Assembly: GCA_029287555.1 (NCBI GenBank)
Contig: JARFQX010000050.1
Coordinates: forward strand, 1-11,519
Source of the DNA: Rubripirellula sp.
Lineage (GTDB): Bacteria; Planctomycetota; Planctomycetia; Pirellulales; Pirellulaceae
Direction of reading: 5' to 3'
DNA: 11,519 nucleotides
Shown: in pieces, positions 1 through 5,934 of the stretch
Position numbering within the stretch: position 1 is the first letter of the stretch
Layout of the letters: the number at the start of each line of letters is the position of its first letter
Notes under the pieces: model-generated
The model's database searches: none
Told to the model about the DNA's origin: nothing
The model's input: the letters and a program-made list of their open reading frames with translations, nothing else
Translations under genes and position numbers: made by a program

Positions 1-505
1 AGCCCTCGGCGTAGCGGAGGCGGATGGCGGTGCGTTGTTCGTCACTGAGGCCCTCGATCGCTTGCTGCACGCGAATCATGCGGATATCGCGGCTCATCGC
101 CGCACTGGCCGACGTCATGCTGATCGCGAGCATCTGTTCCAAGCCCATGGCCGAGGAGTCACCGGGCCCGCCTCCATGAATCGCTTGCTGACGACCTGCA
201 TCGCGACGCGCCGCCTGAAAGTGAAAGCGATGCGCATCGACGACTCGTCGACGTGCCAACTGCTGGAGCCACTGCATCGGCTCATATTGGTCCAGCGGAG
301 CGGAATCAAGCCCAGTGAGGGCTGCCGCCGAGATCTCCTGGATCAAGTCATCCAGTTCAACCACGGACAGCAAATGCTCGCCCGTGATCGCTCGCAGAAA
401 CCCGGCAAGCTGGTCACGGTGCTGATCAATGTACTTGCCCAACGCCTCCGCGTCACGCTGCCTGACGCGCTGAGTCAACTCCGAAAGGTCTGAACGCTCG
501 GACAT
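1..505 (-). CDS. ECF-family RNA polymerase sigma factor (3' end outside window)
   Basis: Read on the minus strand from ATG at 505-503, this frame stays open for 168 codons to the window edge, so the C-terminus is missing. Residues about 20-95 look like sigma region 2: LDDLIQEI (51-58) corresponds to the DDLVQE-type segment of region 2.2, and WLQQLARRRVVDAHR (79-93) resembles region 2.4. Residues about 96-144 form a Gly/Ala/Met-rich linker. Region 4 starts near 147 with AIEGLSDEQRTAIRLRYAEG, the usual LPxxQRxxxxLRY pattern, and is cut off. Sigma factors of this group direct RNA polymerase to specific promoters; no anti-sigma gene is visible. No alternative start codon occurs in the C/T-rich repeat upstream, which supports the ATG at 505. 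There is no Shine-Dalgarno site because the leader is a TCAC tetramer repeat. The sulfatase gene lies 149 bp upstream in the same direction, so read-through from it is possible. The family assignment is firm; the regulon is unknown. Confidence 0.85.
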   Translation of the reverse strand, partial: MSERSDLSELTQRVRQRDAEALGKYIDQHRDQLAGFLRAITGEHLLSVVELDDLIQEISAAALTGLDSAPLDQYEPMQWLQQLARRRVVDAHRFHFQAARRDAGRQQAIHGGGPGDSSAMGLEQMLAISMTSASAAMSRDIRMIRVQQAIEGLSDEQRTAIRLRYAEG

Positions 506-506
506 G

Positions 507-538
507 GTGAGTGAGTGAGTGAGTGAGTGAGTGAGTGA
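507..538. repeat. GTGA tetranucleotide microsatellite, 8 perfect copies
   Basis: Eight uninterrupted GTGA units run from 507 to 538. On the minus strand they read TCAC and end one base before the ATG of the sigma factor at 505. The repeat therefore forms the immediate 5' leader of that gene and replaces any Shine-Dalgarno site. The C/T-only strand contains no start or stop codon in any frame. Perfect short units such as these are prone to copy-number change by strand slippage; whether that happens here is not known. Confidence 0.95.
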
Positions 539-616
539 GTGGCGAGTAGCGAGTAGCGAGTGGCGAGAAGTGAGTGGCGAGAAGTGAGTGGCGAGTGAGT
601 GAGTGGCGAGTGGCGA
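539..616. repeat. Composite GTGGCGA / GTAGCGA / GTGA tandem repeat
   Basis: This continues directly from the GTGA array. The units in order are GTGGCGA, GTAGCGA, GTAGCGA, then the 14-mer GTGGCGAGAAGTGA twice (560-587), GTGGCGA, GTGA, GTGA, GTGGCGA, GTGGCGA. The tetramer can be derived from the heptamer by loss of an internal GCG-like triplet, so the block looks like a repeat that expanded in several steps. It occupies most of the 149 bp between the sulfatase stop and the sigma start. I see no hairpin terminator in it. Any promoter of the sigma gene would have to lie in or beside this block. Confidence 0.9.
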
Positions 617-647
617 GTGCGTAAGACCGGCCTCTTGTCTGCTTACC

Positions 648-678
648 TACTGCCTTACTGCCTTACTGCCTTACTGCC
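648..678. repeat. TTACTGCC octamer tandem repeat overlapping the sulfatase 3' end
   Basis: Three perfect TTACTGCC units occupy 655-662, 663-670 and 671-678, with a 7-base copy (TACTGCC) at 648-654. On the minus strand the unit is GGCAGTAA. The three full copies encode the last seven sulfatase residues, GSKAVRQ, and its TAA stop (655-657). Because 8 is not a multiple of 3, each copy is read in a different frame, and the stop appears in frame in the third copy. Confidence 0.95.
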
Positions 679-2268
679 CTTCCCCAGCGCCTCGTCCAGC
701 ATTCGGATCAGTTTGGCTTGCGTTGATTGGAGATTGGGCTGACCGGCGAGGTTTTCAAATTCTTCGGGATCTTCTTGCATGTCGTACAACTCGATCGCCT
801 CGTTGTTGTCGTCGTAGCGAATCAACTTGTAGCGTTCGGTTCGAATCATGTTGTGGGCGACCGACTGGTAGGTCGATTGGGCAGCCGGTGCCCAAGCCCG
901 GTCTGGATTCTCCAGCAAAGGCTCCAAGTCGGTTCCCTGAATCCTCGGATCGGGCATATCCAGACCTGCCATCGCGGCGACCGTTGGGAAGATATCGGTC
1001 AGGGTTACTGGACGCGTGCAGCGTTTGCCGGCATTCTGGGGGTGGCGGGGATCGGAAATGAGGAAGTTGACTCGCGCGCCATCGTCCCAAAGGGTGAACT
1101 TTGTCTCATGCAGCTTTTCCCCGAGATGATAGCCGTGGTCGCTCCATAGAATGATCATGGTGTTATCCGTGTACGGACTTGCCTCGAGGCCGTCAAGCAA
1201 ACGGCCGACGCAGCGATCGGCAATCGCGCAGCTGGCAAAGTAGTGCTGAAGCATCTCCTTCCAGCCCTGGAGATCGCCGTCGCGGTCTTGCAGTTTCCTG
1301 CCGTGCTTGAGGATATCGACGAAGCGGTCTTTTCCGATCGTCGGGTGCCCGCCGGCATCGACTGCTAAACCGCACCATTTGTACGCTTGATCCGGAAGGT
1401 CGCCGGCGTCGCGGGTGAATTCTTCGAGCAACTCGCGGGTAATCGCCATCTCCTCGGTGGGGAATAGATCGAGAAGGTCTCGAGTGGCATAAAACGGAAG
1501 ATGCGGGCGGAAGATACCGCAAGCTAAAAAGAACGGTTGGTCCGCCGAAATAGCGAAGGTCGTTTCGCGATCGGTCGCTCGGCCTTCGGTGAGCACTTTG
1601 GCGATAAAATCAGCCTTTTGATAATCATTCAAAGCATGAAATGTTGCGGAATCATCGCCTTCCTGTCCCCAATCGAGACTCTTCGGACTGAACTTCGCTC
1701 GAACTCGTTCGCCCGCGCTGCCCGGCACGTTCGTCCAATCGGTCCAGGATCGATGACCGTCGGCGGCCTTGAACGAAGTGGACGTGTGAAAGATCTTGCC
1801 AGTCTCGGCAGTGTACCATCCGTGTTGTTTCAGCCACTCGGGAAGCGTCGTTGCGTCGGCGAGAGGTCGTTTGCCCTCGTATTCGTACTCGCGAAAGAAC
1901 ACGCCGCCAGCGTTGGTCGTCAAACCAGAAAGATGCGGGCGGATACCGGTCATCAGCGCGGCGCGAGACGGATTGCACGCTGGTGCGGCGCAGTAGGCGC
2001 TCGTGAACGTCACCCCGCGATCGGCAAGCCTTTGCAGATTCGGAGTCATCCGCCGGGCGACTTCGGCGCGCAACGCTTTATCGGGGTAGACGCGCTGCAA
2101 AAAGTCCCCCGGATCCTCCGAGTAGATCGAACCGATGGTCTTCAGGTCGTCAATCGCAATGAACAACACATTCGGGGGCGATCCTTCGGCACTCACTCGG
2201 ATGTTGGTCACCGGCAGCAGTGCCAGCAGGAAGCAACACGCCAGCCAATTTCGTGATGAGACGACCAT
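655..2268 (-). CDS. Secreted sulfatase, iduronate-2-sulfatase-like
   Basis: Predicted 537-residue type I sulfatase that would hydrolyse sulfate esters, most likely on sulfated polysaccharides, outside the cytoplasm. The ATG at 2268 is preferred over an in-frame upstream start at 2397 because it is followed at once by a signal peptide (hydrophobic core about residues 8-21, cleavage likely after VSA near 27). The N-terminal metal-binding pair is D40-D41 in the NVLFIAIDDL strand. The formylglycine signature is C98-N-P-S-R102, so C98 should be converted to formylglycine by a maturase that is not encoded here. Other family landmarks are TGK (157-159), RPHLPF (254-259), SDHG (376-379) and K390. Length is normal for this family. 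The iduronate-2-sulfatase resemblance comes from the N-terminal layout and the FRPHLPF segment; the true substrate cannot be read from sequence. The last seven residues come from an octamer repeat and are probably not structural. The gene is divergent from the secreted unknown protein and lies upstream of the sigma factor on the same strand. Confidence 0.9.
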   Translation of the reverse strand: MVVSSRNWLACCFLLALLPVTNIRVSAEGSPPNVLFIAIDDLKTIGSIYSEDPGDFLQRVYPDKALRAEVARRMTPNLQRLADRGVTFTSAYCAAPACNPSRAALMTGIRPHLSGLTTNAGGVFFREYEYEGKRPLADATTLPEWLKQHGWYTAETGKIFHTSTSFKAADGHRSWTDWTNVPGSAGERVRAKFSPKSLDWGQEGDDSATFHALNDYQKADFIAKVLTEGRATDRETTFAISADQPFFLACGIFRPHLPFYATRDLLDLFPTEEMAITRELLEEFTRDAGDLPDQAYKWCGLAVDAGGHPTIGKDRFVDILKHGRKLQDRDGDLQGWKEMLQHYFASCAIADRCVGRLLDGLEASPYTDNTMIILWSDHGYHLGEKLHETKFTLWDDGARVNFLISDPRHPQNAGKRCTRPVTLTDIFPTVAAMAGLDMPDPRIQGTDLEPLLENPDRAWAPAAQSTYQSVAHNMIRTERYKLIRYDDNNEAIELYDMQEDPEEFENLAGQPNLQSTQAKLIRMLDEALGKGSKAVRQ

Positions 2269-2446
2269 GAAGAAAATCTCGATCGAAGAGTAGGTGGATT
2301 TCTGCAGCGTCGATTGTAACGACTTAGGAGAGGCGACCGTGCAAATTCTCCAATCGCTTGATCGCTTTGCGTTGGCTGCGAGGAGATTGCCAGGCAAGCG
2401 GTGGGCGGCATACAGTTTAGTATCACTTTCCAGGGCAACCAGGTCG
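2269..2446. promoter_or_regulatory. Divergent intergenic region with candidate promoters
   Basis: These 178 bp separate the divergent start codons of the sulfatase and the secreted unknown protein, so both promoters should lie here. On the plus strand, TTGCCA (2387-2392) and TACAGT (2411-2416) are 18 bp apart and could serve as a sigma-70 type promoter giving a leader of about 24 nt before ATG 2447. On the minus strand, TACAAT (2318-2313) is a fair -10 element, but the nearest -35-like word, TTGCAC (2344-2339), is 20 bp away, which is too far to be convincing. No inverted-repeat operator was found. The box assignments are guesses by eye. Confidence 0.35.
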
Positions 2447-3337
2447 ATGTGCAGAACCTTTCACGTCTTGTTCGTTCTCGGAGCGTTGGGCTTCGTCGCG
2501 TCTCTTGCAAGCGCGGAGCAGCCTTTCGGGAATGGTCTGCTCAACGAGTTGCTCGATCGCGGCGTCCGGATTGGGGACGAATCGGTTCCTCTCCACGCGC
2601 CGAAGGCGAGTCCAGAACTGTCGGAAGAGAAACTCAGCTTAGCGCAACAGTCGCTCGCTGGGAGTCGCGGTTGGCAATCCTTCATCCGAGATTCGGTGGT
2701 GGCGCCCGTGCACATCGAGCTCGAATACATAACGGACCAGGAAGGGCGAAGAATTGGAATCCGATCGCATTTCGCGTTCGTCGTCCACACCGACGTTGCC
2801 CGACTTCGCGACGATCGAAGCATGCGAGAGCTGTTCGAAGGTGCGGCCGAAGCATCCAACAAAGAGGGGTTTCGAAGCGAAGCGATCGATCCACATCAGC
2901 TGGTCGACCTGGGTATCGAAGCGGACGACAACGCTTCCTTCGGGTGGCTCGAGACGATTTTGCTTAACAAGGTCATGGTCAGTGGTGTCCTGCGATCAGA
3001 ACGCTTTGACAACGGCGACTACGATGCGATCGCTTGGAAACTGGACGAGCGATTTACCGGTCGCGAGCCGCCTCATCCACGGTATCGAAACCAGTGGCGC
3101 GAACTCCGTCGCGACGAACTTGGGCGCAAAATTCTCGGGCCCGCCGTTCCCTACGCGGGTGCCGCCGGGTATCTGTTTGTCAGTCCCGTCGAAGGCGTCG
3201 ACGGCACTTCACTGATCGAGGCTGAAATCGTCTTGCATGAACCGCAGGGGTGGTTCAGCGGCAGCAACCTGTTGCGCAGCAAGTTGCCATTGATGATTCA
3301 AGAGAGTGCCCGCAAGCTGCGGCGAGCGCTGCGTTAG
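2447..3337 (+). CDS. Secreted protein of unknown function
   Basis: I do not recognise a family. The frame is open from 2294, but ATG 2447 is chosen because it begins a clear signal peptide: a short basic start (MCRTFH), a hydrophobic core to about residue 19, and an ASA cleavage site near residue 23. This gives 296 residues and predicts export. The mature part has no transmembrane segment and no cysteine cluster. Residues about 25-70 look like a flexible or helical stretch, followed by mixed segments such as VHIELEYI and HFAFVVHTDV that could form beta strands. A Gly/Ala-rich PYAGAAGYLFVSPVEG segment lies near 233-248, and the C-terminus is basic and helical (ESARKLRRALR). No catalytic motif stands out. 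It is transcribed away from the sulfatase and converges on the S49-like gene, with only 4 bp between the stops, so it is probably a single-gene unit. Coding status is well supported by codon use and the signal peptide; the function is unknown. Confidence 0.75.
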   Translation: MCRTFHVLFVLGALGFVASLASAEQPFGNGLLNELLDRGVRIGDESVPLHAPKASPELSEEKLSLAQQSLAGSRGWQSFIRDSVVAPVHIELEYITDQEGRRIGIRSHFAFVVHTDVARLRDDRSMRELFEGAAEASNKEGFRSEAIDPHQLVDLGIEADDNASFGWLETILLNKVMVSGVLRSERFDNGDYDAIAWKLDERFTGREPPHPRYRNQWRELRRDELGRKILGPAVPYAGAAGYLFVSPVEGVDGTSLIEAEIVLHEPQGWFSGSNLLRSKLPLMIQESARKLRRALR

Positions 3338-3341
3338 CAAC

Positions 3342-4403
3342 TCAGCCGCCGGACGCTGTGACGAACCTCGGCTCGGCCTGCCAAAGGTAAAGGAATGTTG
3401 GCAAGAGGCTGCGGTCCAGGCCGGGTAGGTTGATTGGAATCAACGAAGTAGTGGAAGGCGTGTTGGGTGTCTTGTCCAACGCCGTGTAAGCTCGATCGTT
3501 GTCACGCCGCAACATGACAACCGCGGCGTCCGAATCGACGGCGGCCATCTGCGTGGCGGCGGCCACCGCGTCGTCGACGTAGCCGACCTGGTCAATCAAG
3601 GCGACTTCGAATGCTTCACGACCCGTCATCACTCTTCCATCCCAGTATTCGGCGTCGGGATCCACGTTTGGTCGCGCGGCCAAGACGTGCGATTTAAAAC
3701 GCTCGTGCATTTCATCGGCGATCGATTGCAACAGCTCGCGCTCCTCGGGTTCCATGGTTCGCTGAGGTGATGCGAGGTCGATCTTCTCGCCCGCCTTGAC
3801 GGGAATGGAGACCACATTGAATTGCCCAAGCGCGTCTTCCAAGTTGTACGTGTTCAGGATGACTCCGATGCCGCCGACGATGCTTGTCGGTTGCGCGACG
3901 ATGTGATCGGCGTGACATGCCAGGTAGTATCCGCCGCCGGCCCCGACGCCGAGAATGCAGGCGACGATTGGGATCGGATGTTCGCGACGAAATGCTTCCA
4001 ATTCGTGGCCCATCAAGTCGGATGCGTTGACACCGCCTCCGGGGGTATCGATGCGAAGGACCAGTGCCCGAATCGACGGATCATTCGAAATCGATTTGAG
4101 CTTCTCACGAAACAGGGAGACGGGGTTTTCCCCCATCGATCCGAGACCGGTCAGATTGCGATTGACGAGCAGATCGTCGACATCGACGATCGCGATCGAG
4201 CAGCCCGAAGATGGATTCCCCTCCACCACGGTTCGTCGCAGCCGTGATGCGGTATTGTCGGACCGAATCGCGGTAGACAGATCACCCGTCATCGACATGC
4301 GGCCATCAAAATTCATGGCTCCGCCCGTTTGCACCTTCACCGGTCGACCATGGCAACCGGCCACGATCAGCAGAAGCAAACAGAACGCGTGAGAACGGGG
4401 CAT
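3342..4403 (-). CDS. S49 (SppA-like) lipoprotein lacking the catalytic serine
   Basis: 353 residues. A lipoprotein signal peptide is visible, with lipobox V14-A-G-C17, so the protein should be lipidated at C17. From about residue 68 the protein follows the signal peptide peptidase A (SppA) fold: IRALVLRIDTPGGGV (111-125) is the conserved strand and Gly-rich turn, and residues 152-162 correspond to the nucleophile helix. In active SppA this helix reads SGGYY, with the serine as nucleophile. Here it reads GGGYY, so position 156 is glycine (codon GGC at 3938-3936). The general-base lysine appears kept as K207 in the AGEKIDLASP segment. The 51-residue spacing fits Bacillus subtilis SppA, S147 and K199. 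A second usual serine, in TGSIGV, is also glycine (GGIGV). The protein is therefore probably not a standard Ser-Lys peptidase. It may be a structural or scaffolding paralogue, or may use another residue. The reading frame is intact, so it does not look like decay. Confidence 0.85.
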   Translation of the reverse strand: MPRSHAFCLLLLIVAGCHGRPVKVQTGGAMNFDGRMSMTGDLSTAIRSDNTASRLRRTVVEGNPSSGCSIAIVDVDDLLVNRNLTGLGSMGENPVSLFREKLKSISNDPSIRALVLRIDTPGGGVNASDLMGHELEAFRREHPIPIVACILGVGAGGGYYLACHADHIVAQPTSIVGGIGVILNTYNLEDALGQFNVVSIPVKAGEKIDLASPQRTMEPEERELLQSIADEMHERFKSHVLAARPNVDPDAEYWDGRVMTGREAFEVALIDQVGYVDDAVAAATQMAAVDSDAAVVMLRRDNDRAYTALDKTPNTPSTTSLIPINLPGLDRSLLPTFLYLWQAEPRFVTASGG

Positions 4404-4627
4404 AGGCGGCAGATCGAGTCATTTCAAGCGATTCGGAGTCCAGTCGGTAAGCGGCCGGGCTCCAGTTAGACTGATTTTTATTATCGGCATGACGCCACCG
4501 GCAAAGTCGTTACGCTAGGTCGTCCACGCGGATCTTGCCCGAGGCGTATTCCCTCCGCGATCGTCAGAATCGATTCAAGTTCACACGATTTTCCTGGACG
4601 GTGTCGTCCGCCGCGGCCTCTTTCGTC
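4404..4627. promoter_or_regulatory. Divergent intergenic region with an AT-rich patch
   Basis: These 224 bp lie between the divergent starts of the S49-like gene and the ABC permease. The only conspicuous element is an AT-rich patch at about 4465-4486 (TTAGACTGATTTTTATTATC) in otherwise GC-rich DNA. It contains TATTAT (4479-4484) on the plus strand and GATAAT (4485-4480) on the minus strand, either of which could be a -10 box. No good -35 partner sits at 16-18 bp for either. The permease frame is open upstream to a TTG at 4535, but that extension looks non-coding. Confidence 0.3.
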
Positions 4628-5755
4628 ATGCACTTCACGACTTTTCTAATCAAGAACCTGACGCGTCGACCGTTTCGTACGTCGTTGACACTCCTCGCGC
4701 TGGCCACCGCAATTGCTGCCGTGGTCGCGCTGCTGGGAATCACCAAGGGCTTCGTTTATTCGTTCGAAGAGGTTTACTCCAGTCACGCGATCGACATCGT
4801 CGTTTCACGGCAAGGATCGGCTGATCGACTAAGCAGTTCGGTCGATCAGTCCTTTGCCGACGAGATCTCGCAGATCCCCGGCGTGCTTCGGGCTGCCGGC
4901 GTCTTGCTCGACACACTTTCCCTCGAGGAGCAGGAAGTCTACGGTGTCCCAGCGATGGGGATTGAACCCAATTCATGGCTGCTGGAAGACTACAAGTTTC
5001 GTTCGCAAGTCGACGAGGTGTCCGACCAGACGCCCCAGTTGATGCTCGGGATTCACCTTTCCGATCGGGTCGGGATTTCGGCCGGCGATAAAATCGAGCT
5101 GTTCGGCGAGCCGTACCTGGTCAGCGGAGTCTTCGAGAGTCGCAGCACTTGGGAGAACGGTTCGATGATCCTGCCGCTGGAGCAGCTGCAAACTCTGACC
5201 GATCGTTCGGGCCAGGTGACCTACATCAATGTGGTGCTTGATCGGCAAATCGATGGCAGCCGGGCTGATCGGGTCATTCAAGCGATCGAATTGCTCGAAC
5301 CCAAACTGCTTCCCCTTACGACCGATCAGTTCGTCTCCACGGACACGCGGATGCAGGTTGCTTCGGCGATGGCCTGGATGACATCGATGATTGCGTTGGT
5401 GATCGGAGCGATCTCGACGCTCAACACGATGATGACAAGTGTGCTGGAAAGAACGGTCGAGATTGGGATCTTGCGAGCGATCGGTTGGCGTCGCTGGCGC
5501 GTGGCCAAGATGGTCTTGATGGAATCGCTCGTCTTGGCGGTGGTCGCGAGCCTCCTCGGTTCCCTTGCCGCTGTGATTGCAACGCATTGGCTCAGCCAGT
5601 CCACGGCCGCGGCCGGCTTGCTCTCGCCCGTGATCGATCTGCCGGTCCTCGCCCAGGGTTTCGGGTTGGCACTGGTTATCGGGCTTCTCGGGGCACTCTT
5701 GCCCGCTTGGAGGGCTTCTGGGCTGATGCCGACCGATGCCTTTCATGAGAGGTAG
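4628..5755 (+). CDS. ABC transporter permease, FtsX/MacB (DevC-like) type
   Basis: 375 residues from ATG 4628. This start is preferred over an in-frame TTG at 4535 because the conserved N-terminus begins here: a short amphipathic stretch with KNLTRRPFRTSL, followed by the first membrane segment (about 20-39). A large extracytoplasmic domain (about 40-245) follows, as in MacB-type permeases. The FtsX domain then has three membrane segments at about 247-268, 300-322 and 338-360. The cytoplasmic loop ERTVEIGILRAIGWRR (274-289) is the typical coupling region that contacts the ATPase, and the protein ends with the family's usual PAWRASGLMPTDA segment. Such permeases work with a separate ATPase, and often a membrane-fusion protein, to move lipids, peptides or macrolides, or to transmit force to periplasmic partners. 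Neither partner is encoded in the window. It is followed 179 bp later, on the same strand, by the PKS, so export of the PKS product is a possible but unproven role. Confidence 0.85.
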   Translation: MHFTTFLIKNLTRRPFRTSLTLLALATAIAAVVALLGITKGFVYSFEEVYSSHAIDIVVSRQGSADRLSSSVDQSFADEISQIPGVLRAAGVLLDTLSLEEQEVYGVPAMGIEPNSWLLEDYKFRSQVDEVSDQTPQLMLGIHLSDRVGISAGDKIELFGEPYLVSGVFESRSTWENGSMILPLEQLQTLTDRSGQVTYINVVLDRQIDGSRADRVIQAIELLEPKLLPLTTDQFVSTDTRMQVASAMAWMTSMIALVIGAISTLNTMMTSVLERTVEIGILRAIGWRRWRVAKMVLMESLVLAVVASLLGSLAAVIATHWLSQSTAAAGLLSPVIDLPVLAQGFGLALVIGLLGALLPAWRASGLMPTDAFHER

Positions 5756-5934
5756 TCTTCATCGAAATCCCTGCATTTTCTTGGTTCTTGAAGCTCACTT
5801 CGCGGCCGACTCCATCGGGATTGTCAGTCCAGGGTCTTTCTGGGGTCGAGCGTTAATGCCATCGCAAACTATCATGTTAGGGGTTCCCCAGATTACCGAA
5901 TGCTCCCATCCCCCACTTTCGCCGATCGCTAGAC
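5756..5934. promoter_or_regulatory. Leader region of the PKS gene with a 10-codon mini-ORF
   Basis: These 179 bp separate the permease stop from the proposed PKS start. A short ORF begins with ATG at 5900 and ends with TAG at 5930-5932, encoding MLPSPTFADR. It stops 2 bp before the TTG proposed for the PKS, an arrangement compatible with translational coupling. GGGG (5880-5883) and CCCC (5886-5889) could pair as a very short hairpin, and AGGGG at 5879-5883 lies 16 bases before the ATG, rather far for a ribosome site. I see no rho-independent terminator after the permease and no convincing promoter boxes. Confidence 0.25.

Noticed and set aside
35..493. Plus-strand ORF of 152 codons over the left edge
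   Set aside because: It is antisense to the sigma factor frame, which has clear region 2 and region 4 motifs; this one has no recognisable composition or domain.
507..616. Possible CRISPR-like array
   Set aside because: The units are 4-14 bp and contiguous, with no unique spacers, so this is a simple tandem repeat.
1537..2256. Plus-strand ORF of 239 codons opposite the sulfatase
   Set aside because: It lies wholly within the sulfatase on the other strand, has Arg-rich shadow composition and no motif.
3338..3341. Possible bidirectional terminator between the convergent stops
   Set aside because: The gap is only 4 bp and I found no GC-rich hairpin with a T-run on either side.
4170..4200. Frequent CGATCG words as a possible dispersed repeat like cyanobacterial HIP1
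   Set aside because: The word is scattered inside coding sequence across the window without a longer conserved octamer, and Asp-Arg and Ala-Ile codon pairs explain much of it.
4973..5746. Minus-strand ORF of 257 codons opposite the permease
   Set aside because: Its His/Arg/Asp-rich translation is typical of an antisense shadow; the permease on the plus strand has membrane segments and family motifs.
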